NCBI GenBank assembly: GCA_030590405.1
Contig: JAUUYO010000069.1
Coordinates: forward strand, 1 to 13,575
DNA length: 13,575 nucleotides
Direction: 5' to 3'
Source of the DNA: Kangiellaceae bacterium
GTDB taxonomy: Bacteria; Pseudomonadota; Gammaproteobacteria; Enterobacterales; Kangiellaceae
Shown here one piece after another: positions 6,707 through 12,803 of the stretch (within the stretch, counting starts at the first letter, position 1; every line of letters begins with the position of its first letter). Both the position numbers and the translations under genes were made by a program. The notes beneath the pieces are model-generated. The model ran no database searches and was not told where the DNA came from. It worked only from the letters and a program-made list of their open reading frames with translations.

Positions 6707-7306
6707 ATGTCATATAGATGGGCACCTTATGTGTCAGTAGCAATGCGGTTAGCTAATGCAGAAATGAAAATGGAAAAATTGCGAAAAAAAGGCAAAAACA
6801 TTCAACCTGTCGAAAAAATTAAAGGCAAAATAGCTAAAACATTTTGGGGGCGTTCCTGGTGTGAACATTTAGAAGGGTTTAGTGATTATTCAAATCGCCT
6901 TCCGCGCGGACGAACGCTTGCTCGTAATGGTTCAATTTGTCATTTGGCGATTAAAAAAAATCAGATTGAAGCGATGGTAGCCGGCTCGGAAATTTATCAA
7001 ATAAAAATAACCATCAAGCCATTAAAAAAAGATCTCTGGCAAATTATTAAGAAAAAATGTGTTGGAGGTGTGGGTTCTGTATTGGAATTATTACAAGGCA
7101 AATTGTCTGATAATGTAATGAAAACGGTGACCGATCCTGTCGCGGGCTTGTTTCCACAACCTTCAGAAATAAAATTAGATTGTGATTGCCCTGACTGGGC
7201 AACCATGTGTAAACATGTTGCAGCGGTTTTATATGGGGTTGGCACTCGTCTTGATCAATCGCCGGAATTATTATTTTTATTACGTAATGTTGACCACATG
7301 GATTAA
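6707..7306 (+). CDS. SWIM zinc-finger protein (as read, truncated before its C-terminal HTH domain)
   Basis: A 199-residue protein opening with YRWAPYVSVAMR and carrying AKTFWGRSWCEHLE and SDYSNRLPRGRTLARNGS. These blocks are conserved in the SWIM proteins that accompany SNF2 helicases. The zinc motif CDCPDWATMCKH (C159, C161, C168, H170) fits CxCx(n)CxH and is followed by VAAVLYGVGTRLDQSPELLFLLRNVD. SWIM domains bind nucleic acid or protein partners. The start ATG sits after AAAGGTAAG, 35 bases behind the SNF2 stop, so the two are likely one transcript. The TAA at 7304-7306 is followed in the same frame by an open stretch encoding an HTH domain. Relatives continue at this point with Leu-Ile after VDxxE/D, so TTA to TAA is a likely single-base nonsense change. 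The SWIM core itself is complete and may still work. Confidence 0.88.
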   Translation: MSYRWAPYVSVAMRLANAEMKMEKLRKKGKNIQPVEKIKGKIAKTFWGRSWCEHLEGFSDYSNRLPRGRTLARNGSICHLAIKKNQIEAMVAGSEIYQIKITIKPLKKDLWQIIKKKCVGGVGSVLELLQGKLSDNVMKTVTDPVAGLFPQPSEIKLDCDCPDWATMCKHVAAVLYGVGTRLDQSPELLFLLRNVDHMD

Positions 7307-7684
7307 ATTGAAGATGAAGTAAAAATCTCAACCACTTCCCCTGTTAAACCTCAAATTTCTGGCGACTTGTCGGATATTTTTGGGATTGACTTGCAGGACT
7401 CAGCAGCCGCGATAACAAAACCAAAGCGAAAGCTAAAAAAACCTACGAAGTTAAAAACGAAAATCAATATTTCAAGAGGTATTCGAGCTAGTCATATTAA
7501 GAAATTACGTAAAGAACTTGACGTCAATGAAAACGAATTTGCAAAACTAGTAGGCAAAAATGTCGCGATTATTCGTCAATGGGAAAGTAAAAAAGGGGTA
7601 CTCAAGTTACAATCTGCGAGTCGTGAGGTACTAGAAAAAGCGTTTAATGGGGACATTACAACTTTGGGCTTACAATCCACATAA
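7307..7684 (+). pseudogene. Detached C-terminal HTH (XRE-like) domain of the SWIM protein
   Basis: In the same frame as the SWIM gene and immediately after its stop, 125 codons stay open to TAA 7682-7684. They read IEDEVKI, a linker, DLSDIFGIDL, a lysine-rich linker, then a Cro/C1-type helix-turn-helix (about 7484-7660) with IKKLRKELDVNENEFAKL followed by GKNVAIIRQWE. SWIM proteins of this type commonly end in such a linker and HTH, so this is most simply the severed tail of a 325-residue protein. The only early in-frame start is TTG 7367, with no Shine-Dalgarno before it, so independent translation is doubtful. The domain would be made only by read-through or if the stop is a sequence error. 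Confidence 0.7.
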
Positions 7685-7725
7685 TATCCTTTTGATAATG
7701 CATAAGTTAACTTGAAGCTTATTTT

Positions 7726-7800
7726 GGGTGGGCATAACCGACTGCCTACCGTTTTTGTGTTATTTAAAGATCCAGCGTGGGCAGAAAAGATTGCCTACCC
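7726..7800. repeat. REP-like double-hairpin repeat, copy A
   Basis: Two imperfect palindromes in tandem: GGTGGGCA (7727-7734) with TGCCTACC (7743-7750), then CGTGGGCA (7776-7783) with TGCCTACC (7792-7799). It matches copy B at 9595-9668 in the same orientation, including 30 identical consecutive bases (7766-7795). The form is that of gammaproteobacterial repetitive extragenic palindromes. Confidence 0.75.
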
Positions 7801-7801
7801 T

Positions 7802-7810
7802 TGATATAAT
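7802..7810 (+). promoter_or_regulatory. Extended -10 promoter for the TSUP-lgt pair
   Basis: TGATATAAT is a perfect extended -10 element (TGnTATAAT), 51 bases before the permease ATG and directly after the repeat. No good -35 box is found 16-18 bases upstream, as is usual for extended -10 promoters. Confidence 0.55.
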
Positions 7811-7861
7811 AAATTTCAGGATAACAATGGTAGCTTTCTAAGAAGCTGGATATTTTTTAAG

Positions 7862-8680
7862 ATGGGGAGCAATTTGGACATCTGGCTAATTTTTGCATTG
7901 ATGGGTTTACTGGCGGGCTTTATGGCCGGTTTATTGGGGATCGGTGGTGGCTTTATTGTGGTGCCATTATTACTACTTGTCTTGCCACAAATTGGTATCG
8001 AATCGTCTTTGCTGGTACATTTTTCAGTCGGCACCTCGCTTGCCTGTATTTGTGTGACTTCACTTTCTTCTGGCTACGCCCATCAGTCTGCGCGAGCGGT
8101 CAACTGGGATTTATTCAAGCCCATTGTCCCGGGATTAATTATTGGCGCTTTGTTTGGCTCGGTTTTGGCGGGTATGATCCAGGGGCTGATATTGGTTTTA
8201 ATTTTTGTGACTGGCGCGCTGCTCACTGCGGTTTATCTGATGTCAGGGCACAAAACCCCGCATGCAAAAACAGCGACCAGTGGCTGGATGTATTTTCTAT
8301 ACGGACAGTTTACCGGTGTTGTCTCAAGCTTGATCGGCATTGGCGGCGGCTCTGTTTTAGTTCCCTTTTTGGTTTATCGTGGGCAGTCGATGGTCAAGTC
8401 GGTTGGCACTGCTGCTGCTTGCGGTTTTCCTATCGCTTTGTTTGGCGGGATTGGCTTTGTCTATTCCGGCTGGTCACAAACCCAGCATATCGAGTACGCC
8501 AGTGGTTATATATACTGGCCAGCCTTTTCAGGCATTGTGATTTTTTCCAGCTTAAGCGCACCGCTTGGTGCAAAAATGGCTCATTTTATTCAGGAAAAGC
8601 ACCTTAAACAAATATTCGCCCTATTTTTAATTCTCACCAGCGGCCAAATCATTTATAGTCAATGGTTTTCCGCCCCCTGA
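7862..8680 (+). CDS. TSUP-family membrane permease (TauE/SafE, DUF81)
   Basis: A 272-residue inner-membrane protein with the internal two-fold repeat typical of the family. The signature LAGLLGIGGGFIVVP lies near the N-terminus and VSSLIGIGGGSVLVPFLV in the middle, and each is followed by a segment with VGT or GTAAA. About eight hydrophobic membrane segments are apparent. Members move sulfur-containing or carboxylate anions, sulfite being the usual label, but no substrate can be read from this sequence. The ATG 7862 has no Shine-Dalgarno. TTG 7874 lies 4 bases after GGGGAG and would begin MDIWLIFALMG, closer to how relatives start, so the true start may be there. It lies 12 bases from the lgt ATG in an order (TSUP-lgt-thyA) conserved in gammaproteobacteria, so co-transcription with lgt is expected. 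Confidence 0.88.
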   Translation: MGSNLDIWLIFALMGLLAGFMAGLLGIGGGFIVVPLLLLVLPQIGIESSLLVHFSVGTSLACICVTSLSSGYAHQSARAVNWDLFKPIVPGLIIGALFGSVLAGMIQGLILVLIFVTGALLTAVYLMSGHKTPHAKTATSGWMYFLYGQFTGVVSSLIGIGGGSVLVPFLVYRGQSMVKSVGTAAACGFPIALFGGIGFVYSGWSQTQHIEYASGYIYWPAFSGIVIFSSLSAPLGAKMAHFIQEKHLKQIFALFLILTSGQIIYSQWFSAP

Positions 8681-8692
8681 TAAGAATTGCCG

Positions 8693-9493
8693 ATGGAATT
8701 TCCAAATATTGACCCAGTTATATTTCAAATTTATGGACCGATAGGCCTTAACTGGTATGGATTAATGTATCTGGCCGGATTCGCCGGTGCCTGGTGGTTG
8801 GGTACCAGCCGTTCCAAACTGCCTAATGCACCGTTTAACGCCGAGCAAGTCAGTGATTTTCTTTTTTACGCCTTCCTGGGGGTCATTATTGGTGGCCGAG
8901 TAGGTTATGTGCTGTTTTATCACTTTGATTTTTTTCTGGCGGATCCTTTATATCTTTTTAAGATCTATGATGGCGGTATGTCTTTCCATGGCGGCTTACT
9001 CGGAGTGATCGGGTCATTCTGGTATTTCTCCTGGAAAACCAGGAAACCATTTTCGGTTATTGCCGATTATTTTGCGCCGATGGCTCCTATCGGCTTAGCG
9101 ACTGGGCGCTTAGGCAATTTTATTAATGGCGAGCTGTGGGGAAAAGCCACCGATGTCGAGTCGGTTCCCTGGGCAATGATATTTCCGAACGCCCCTGGCG
9201 GCGTGTATCGTCACCCTTCTCAATTGTATGAATTTGCCTTAGAAGGCGTGGTGCTTTTTTTGATGCTATACTTTTACAGTAAAAAACCAAGACCTGCGTT
9301 ATCCATCAGTGGATTATTTTTATCCGGTTATGGCAGCTTTCGATTTATCGTGGAATATTTCAGGGAGCCTGATGATCACTTAAGAGCCATGGCTGAAATT
9401 ATCTCGATGGGGCAATTATTATCTTTACCGATGATCCTGGGGGGACTGGGTTTGATGATTTGGGGTTATAAGAGAAGTCATCACGCAGGGTAA
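8693..9493 (+). CDS. lgt: Phosphatidylglycerol--prolipoprotein diacylglyceryl transferase
   Basis: Transfers diacylglycerol from phosphatidylglycerol to the lipobox cysteine of prolipoproteins, the first step of lipoprotein maturation in the inner membrane, before LspA and Lnt. The 266-residue protein has the family signature GRLGNFINGELWG (138-150, with R139), the FHGG motif with H99, GGRVGYVLFYH, and RHPSQLYEFALEG. Seven hydrophobic segments fit the known fold. ATG 8693 is preferred to the TTG at 8687: it has TAAGAA at a usable distance and aligns with the FPxxDPVIF opening of homologues. The permease stop lies 12 bases before. An essential gene in most proteobacteria, it has an intact frame and no oddities. 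Confidence 0.96.
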   Translation: MEFPNIDPVIFQIYGPIGLNWYGLMYLAGFAGAWWLGTSRSKLPNAPFNAEQVSDFLFYAFLGVIIGGRVGYVLFYHFDFFLADPLYLFKIYDGGMSFHGGLLGVIGSFWYFSWKTRKPFSVIADYFAPMAPIGLATGRLGNFINGELWGKATDVESVPWAMIFPNAPGGVYRHPSQLYEFALEGVVLFLMLYFYSKKPRPALSISGLFLSGYGSFRFIVEYFREPDDHLRAMAEIISMGQLLSLPMILGGLGLMIWGYKRSHHAG

Positions 9494-9562
9494 TATAATC
9501 AGTCTAGTATATCCATCGCATAAGACAGTGGCCTGGACAAAGGCTAAGCCGTTGCCTTAAAT

Positions 9563-9591
9563 TTGACAGCGCACATGTTGAAATGTATTTT
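9563..9591 (+). promoter_or_regulatory. Candidate sigma-70 promoter upstream of thyA
   Basis: A perfect TTGACA (9563-9568) is separated by 17 bases from TATTTT (9586-9591, four of six consensus). Transcription would begin at the edge of repeat copy B and run about 260 bases to thyA. Confidence 0.45.
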
Positions 9592-9594
9592 GTA

Positions 9595-9668
9595 GGGTGG
9601 GCAGTCAGTTTTGCCCACCATTTTCGTTAGATTCAAAGATCCAGCGTGGGCAGAAAAGATTGCCCACC
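9595..9668. repeat. REP-like double-hairpin repeat, copy B
   Basis: GGTGGGCA (9596-9603) pairs exactly with TGCCCACC (9612-9619). GTGGGCA (9646-9652) pairs with TGCCCAC (9661-9667). The palindromes are better preserved than in copy A. Copies A and B are direct repeats flanking exactly the permease-lgt pair. Similarity may continue weakly about 35 bases further. Confidence 0.78.
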
Positions 9669-9735
9669 TTACTTGATTTAACTAGATTCAAGAATGCAAT
9701 TAAAATACCAAAGGCCCCTTTCAGGGAAAATCAAA

Positions 9736-9765
9736 ACCTTCTTCTGAGAAGGTGGATACTTTTTT
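9736..9765 (+). terminator. Terminator-like hairpin between lgt and thyA
   Basis: An exact 7-bp stem ACCTTCT (9736-9742) and AGAAGGT (9747-9753) with a four-base loop is followed by GGATAC and six T residues (9760-9765). The gap between stem and T-run makes it weak as an intrinsic terminator. A similar but poorer hairpin with the same GGATA-T6 tail lies after copy A (about 7833-7858). Confidence 0.4.
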
Positions 9766-9794
9766 GTAAGAGCGCTTTTTAACTGCGATATAAT
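9764..9794 (+). promoter_or_regulatory. Candidate thyA-proximal promoter
   Basis: A perfect -10 TATAAT (9789-9794) lies 65 bases before the thyA GTG. The best -35, TTGTAA (9764-9769), is at a long 19-base spacing, so strength is uncertain. Confidence 0.45.
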
Positions 9795-9810
9795 GGTTAT
9801 ATTGGCATGA

Positions 9811-9843
9811 TTTATCGCGAATAAATTTGTTCCTACAAATTTA
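9811..9843 (+). promoter_or_regulatory. Overlapping hairpins in the thyA leader, REP-like
   Basis: TTTAT/ATAAA (9811-9825, loop CGCGA) overlaps a 9-bp stem TAAATTTGT (9822-9830) with ACAAATTTA (9835-9843). The two cannot form together. The segment CGCGAATAAATT then TGTTCCTACA resembles Pseudomonas-type REP sequence. It ends a few bases before the thyA ribosome site and may simply be an extragenic repeat. Confidence 0.4.
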
Positions 9844-9859
9844 AAGCAGGAATTGGAAA

Positions 9860-10654
9860 GTGAAACAATATTTAGAAATGCTACAACACGTATTAGATAA
9901 TGGAGCCGATAAAGGTGATCGCACCGGAACAGGTACCCGAAGCGTTTTTGGTTATCAAATGCGCTTTGAACTACAGCAAGGTTTTCCGTTAACCACCACC
10001 AAAAAATTGCATTTACGTTCAATTATGATCGAGCTTTTATGGTTTTTAAATGGTGATACCAATATTCAATATCTGAAAGACAACGGGGTCAAGATCTGGG
10101 ATGAATGGGCCGATGAAAACGGCGACCTTGGACCGGTATACGGCGAGCAATGGCGGCGCTGGAAAAAGCCGGATGGTTCAACCGTTGATCAAATCAGCAA
10201 TGTGGTCGAAACCATCAAAAACAATCCTGACAGTCGCCGGATTTTAGTGGTAGCCTACAACCCTGGCGTTGCTGATCAAATGGCGCTGCCTCCCTGTCAT
10301 TCATTATTTCAGTTTTACGTGGCCAACGGAAAGCTTTCTTGTCAACTATATCAACGTAGCTGTGATATTTTTTTAGGGGTGCCGTTTAACATTGCCTCTT
10401 ATGCTCTGCTCACTCATATGATTGCTGAGCAGTGCGATTTAGAGGTGGGCGAATTTATCTGGAGTGGCGGCGATGTGCATTTATACTCTAATCATTTTGA
10501 ACAAGCCAAAGAGCAGTTATCAAGACAGCCTTTAACTTTGCCAAAATTGAATATAAAAAGAAAGCCGAAAGACTTGTTTAGTTATGAATATGAGGATTTT
10601 GAAATCGTAGACTATCAGGCACATCCGAGTATTAAGGCGCCGATAGCCGTTTAG
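9860..10654 (+). CDS. thyA: Thymidylate synthase
   Basis: Converts dUMP and 5,10-methylene-tetrahydrofolate to dTMP and dihydrofolate, the de novo source of thymidylate. The 264 residues match the E. coli enzyme in length and closely in sequence: MKQYLEMLQHVLDNG, DRTGTGT, HLRSIMIELLWFLNGDTN, IWDEWADENGDLGPVYG, catalytic C146 in LPPCHSLFQFYV, QLYQRSCDIFLGVPFNIASYA and GGDVHLYSNH. It starts with GTG, preceded by AGGAA at 9848-9852. This start is fixed by alignment to homologues. Two candidate promoters, a weak hairpin and an inverted repeat lie in the 366-base gap before it. FolA follows 75 bases later, so the enzyme that makes dihydrofolate is next to the one that reduces it. Confidence 0.98.
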   Translation: MKQYLEMLQHVLDNGADKGDRTGTGTRSVFGYQMRFELQQGFPLTTTKKLHLRSIMIELLWFLNGDTNIQYLKDNGVKIWDEWADENGDLGPVYGEQWRRWKKPDGSTVDQISNVVETIKNNPDSRRILVVAYNPGVADQMALPPCHSLFQFYVANGKLSCQLYQRSCDIFLGVPFNIASYALLTHMIAEQCDLEVGEFIWSGGDVHLYSNHFEQAKEQLSRQPLTLPKLNIKRKPKDLFSYEYEDFEIVDYQAHPSIKAPIAV

Positions 10655-10656
10655 CC

Positions 10657-10682
10657 CTGCTTAGCTAGCAGAGGAGTTTTTT
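10657..10682 (+). terminator. Weak terminator or attenuator between thyA and folA
   Basis: CTGCT (10657-10661) pairs with AGCAG (10667-10671) around a five-base loop. Flanking CC and GG could extend it past one bulged A, and six T residues (10677-10682) follow. The stem is short, so it may reduce rather than end transcription into folA. Confidence 0.4.
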
Positions 10683-10729
10683 GTTCCCTGAATGTTGTCG
10701 AAAGGAAATAATTTGTCAAAGAGTAAAAA

Positions 10730-11239
10730 TTGAATAAACCAAAAATATCCTTAGTCGCCGCTATGGCTAACAACCGTGTGATTGGCAAAGATAATAAAAT
10801 GCCGTGGCATTTACCCGCAGATCTAAAACATTTCAAAGCCGTCACAATGGCGAAACCAATTGTCATGGGCCGCAAAACTTATGAGTCGATCGGCAGACCA
10901 TTGCCTGGTCGCCAAAACGTGATCATCAGTCGAAAGTTGGATTACAAGATTGAAGGATGCGAGGTGGTTGATTCCATCGATGCAGCCATTGAATTATTGT
11001 CGGGCATTGAGGAAATTATGATTATCGGCGGCGGTTTTTTATATTCACAGACGATTAAACTGGCAGATAAACTTTATTTGACCTTTATCGATCTTGATGT
11101 GGATGGAGATACTTTTTTTCCGGCTTATGAAAATCTCAACCTGACAGAAATCGCCAGAGAAAATTATTTATGCGACAAAAAAAACCCGCATAACTATCAA
11201 TTTGTGGATTATCAGATCAATAAACCAGTAGACCAATGA
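10730..11239 (+). CDS. folA: Dihydrofolate reductase
   Basis: NADPH-dependent reduction of dihydrofolate to tetrahydrofolate; the trimethoprim target. The 169-residue protein has the complete DHFR fold motifs: SLVAAMANNRVIGKDNKMPWHLPADLKHFK with substrate-binding acid D31, PIVMGRKTYESIGRPLPGR, IMIIGGGFLYSQ for the cofactor, and YLTFIDLDVDGDTFFP. The start is a TTG. An in-frame TAA (10724-10726) lies two codons upstream, and the next ATG (codon 12) would remove the first strand, so TTG is the only workable choice. AGAG at 10720-10723 is a weak ribosome site. Both thyA (GTG) and folA (TTG) therefore use non-ATG starts, which suggests modest translation. No trimethoprim-resistance type substitution can be claimed by eye. 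Confidence 0.96.
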   Translation: MNKPKISLVAAMANNRVIGKDNKMPWHLPADLKHFKAVTMAKPIVMGRKTYESIGRPLPGRQNVIISRKLDYKIEGCEVVDSIDAAIELLSGIEEIMIIGGGFLYSQTIKLADKLYLTFIDLDVDGDTFFPAYENLNLTEIARENYLCDKKNPHNYQFVDYQINKPVDQ

Positions 11240-11241
11240 AC

Positions 11242-11248
11242 AAGGTGA
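11242..11248 (+). promoter_or_regulatory. Ribosome binding site deciding the start of the exported protein
   Basis: AAGGTGA, 8 bases before ATG 11257, is the strongest Shine-Dalgarno in this part of the window. It favours that start over ATG 11236, which overlaps the folA stop but would place seven extra residues before the signal peptide. Confidence 0.6.
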
Positions 11249-11256
11249 TTAACGGC

Positions 11257-11631
11257 ATGAAAAAAATCGGATTTTCACTTTTAATTTTTGTTGCTACATT
11301 GCTGCAACCGGCGCTTAGCCAGGAAATTACCGAGCAATCATTTAAAGGACAGTGGTGTGGAAAATGGGATAATATTTATTCTTTTTGTTTGACCATAGAC
11401 AAGATTGATAAGGATGCTCATGCTAAATATCGCTGGTTAGAACATCCTCAAGGAAAATATAAAAAAGATACTAAAAAAATCGAGAGAGTCAATCGCAATA
11501 CTTTAAAAATCGATAATATCTGGTTTGCACTGAATGAAAATGACCTTAACCAGGCTAATTCAATGGGGGTTTTTCGAATTCAAAGTAGAACAGCTGTTTT
11601 GGAAAAACAAGCAATACGAAGGCTTGAATAG
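11257..11631 (+). CDS. Small exported protein of unknown function
   Basis: 124 residues with a clear Sec signal peptide: MKK, hydrophobic GFSLLIFVATLL, and a likely cleavage after ALS or SQ around residue 21-22, with no lipobox cysteine. The mature part of about 100 residues opens SFKGQWCGKWDNIYSFCLTID, then alternates polar and hydrophobic residues as in a small beta-barrel or calycin-like fold. Two cysteines (in QWCGKW and FCL) could form a disulfide. I do not recognise a named family. The GxWxGxW-like start is shared by several periplasmic beta-rich proteins. It lies 17 bases after folA with its own strong ribosome site and is probably the last gene of that transcript. Its stop is one base from the stop of the converging GGDEF gene. 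Confidence 0.7.
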   Translation: MKKIGFSLLIFVATLLQPALSQEITEQSFKGQWCGKWDNIYSFCLTIDKIDKDAHAKYRWLEHPQGKYKKDTKKIERVNRNTLKIDNIWFALNENDLNQANSMGVFRIQSRTAVLEKQAIRRLE

Positions 11632-11645
11632 ATTATTCTTTAGCC
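11621..11645. terminator. Inverted repeat across the two converging stop codons
   Basis: GGCT (11621-11624) and AGCC (11642-11645) enclose GAATA (11626-11630) and TATTC (11634-11638) with a three-base loop. The structure spans both stop codons and could serve both directions, but T-runs are short on both sides. Confidence 0.3.
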
Positions 11646-12652
11646 GTAACGCAGTTACCGCCTTTCTCTTTCGCTTTGAACAGAGCTTGACCGACTTCTT
11701 CAATCTTTTCCATTAATGAATTACGTTGGTTTAATTCTGTGACGCCAACTGAAATAGTAGATACTTCCAAATAGTCATTACTATTTCGTGGTTTAATGCG
11801 CAGTTTTTTAACTAACTCTCGTAATTTATCAGCTACGGCCAAGCCATTTTTTAATGGTGTATTTAACAATAAAATGAGAAACTCCTCACCACCATACCGG
11901 CAAATAGGATCAACCACTTTTATATTTTTTCTCAATGTGTTGCTCATAACCTTTAACACACTGTCTCCCACCAAATGACCGTATTCATCATTAAACTGCT
12001 TGAAATTATCAATATCAATCAGCAGCATAGAAATAGGAAAACAGTTTCCTTTCTTCTTAATATTTTCAAAAGCTTCTTCCAGGCCTGTGCGATTAAGCAT
12101 ACTGGTTAGTGGATCACGATTTGCCTGTTCTCGATACCGTAAATGCTCGCTCTGTAATTTTTCTATCTTTTGGCAAGCTTCAGTTAATTGCTCTTCAAGA
12201 TTTTTTGCGTATTGATGTAGCGCTTCGGTTTCTTTTATCAGTAAAGTGGTCACATCTAAAACTTTTTCACCCGAATCATTGGTTAGGTGCGGTTTTACCT
12301 CCTGTAGATAAGTGGCATATTCTTTCAATTGATTTTCACCGTCTCGTACTGATGTTGCCGTTGTTTTGGCAAGTTGATGAAAGCGCTTCGAAAATTTTAA
12401 CAACTGCAACTCATGCGGTGATGCGATCAACTCAAAATAAATGTTCTGTACATCACTTAGCATATCCGGTGGATTGCCCTTTAGTGACTGAAGTTTATTA
12501 TTTAACGCTTTATTCGAATCTTGACAAAATTCATAGGCAACATGGTAACAAGGAGGGATGTTAGGCAATTGCATGTTTCTCAAAACAGTCAAAGCCTGAC
12601 GTGAAATCCGGCCAGACGATTTTACCATTTCCTTGTATTCAACGTCGTTCAT
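11633..12652 (-). CDS. GGDEF-domain diguanylate cyclase
   Basis: Makes cyclic di-GMP from two GTP. The 339-residue protein is soluble, with no signal peptide or membrane segment. Residues 1-135 form an alpha-helical N-terminal region of unknown fold, with PPCYHVAYEFCQDSNKAL reminiscent of the N-terminal part of some Pseudomonas/Vibrio cyclases. Residues 140-178 look like a coiled coil, which would mediate dimerisation. The GGDEF domain runs from RDPLTSMLNR (179) through LLIDIDNFKQFNDEYGH (metal D213) to GGEEF (254-258), an active form of the motif. The product-binding inhibitory site RxxD is KVVD (245-248), so arginine is replaced and feedback inhibition is probably weak. TGAGGT on the minus strand just above the ATG is a good ribosome site. 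The aminotransferase gene lies 151 bases upstream, with no clear promoter between. Confidence 0.92.
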   Translation of the reverse strand: MNDVEYKEMVKSSGRISRQALTVLRNMQLPNIPPCYHVAYEFCQDSNKALNNKLQSLKGNPPDMLSDVQNIYFELIASPHELQLLKFSKRFHQLAKTTATSVRDGENQLKEYATYLQEVKPHLTNDSGEKVLDVTTLLIKETEALHQYAKNLEEQLTEACQKIEKLQSEHLRYREQANRDPLTSMLNRTGLEEAFENIKKKGNCFPISMLLIDIDNFKQFNDEYGHLVGDSVLKVMSNTLRKNIKVVDPICRYGGEEFLILLLNTPLKNGLAVADKLRELVKKLRIKPRNSNDYLEVSTISVGVTELNQRNSLMEKIEEVGQALFKAKEKGGNCVTAKE

Positions 12653-12803
12653 AATGACCTCATTGATACCCCATTAGTTTGCGGATGAACGGCGTTGTTC
12701 GGGTGTCAACTTGCAGAATACCAAACAATAATCTCATACTGAGAAGCTTTCGATTACGCTGTTCAGTCTAAATATAGTCTACTTTCAGGATTTTTTCGAT
12801 TGC
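12653..12803. other. Intergenic spacer between the aminotransferase and the cyclase
   Basis: No gene is seen. It holds the cyclase ribosome site (minus strand, about 12655-12660) and a direct repeat AGTCTA at 12766-12771 and 12777-12782. A TTGACA on the minus strand has no matching -10 at proper spacing. Confidence 0.4.

Noticed and set aside
7304..7306. Stop-codon reassignment (TAA read as an amino acid)
   Set aside because: TAA ends gph, the GFA gene, lgt and the cyclase at normal family lengths, so the standard code applies.
7047..7331. Minus-strand frame antisense to the SWIM gene
   Set aside because: It covers the conserved SWIM motif on the opposite strand and shows no recognisable domain or ribosome site.
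8050..8607. Long + strand frame inside the permease gene
   Set aside because: It overlaps the TSUP gene in another frame and its translation is rich in Trp, Cys and Arg with no family likeness.
9678..10022. Minus-strand frame over the thyA leader
   Set aside because: It runs antisense through the thyA 5' region and has no domain likeness.
12109..12564. Long + strand frame antisense to the cyclase
   Set aside because: The minus strand encodes a full GGDEF protein with all motifs, so the antisense frame is a shadow.
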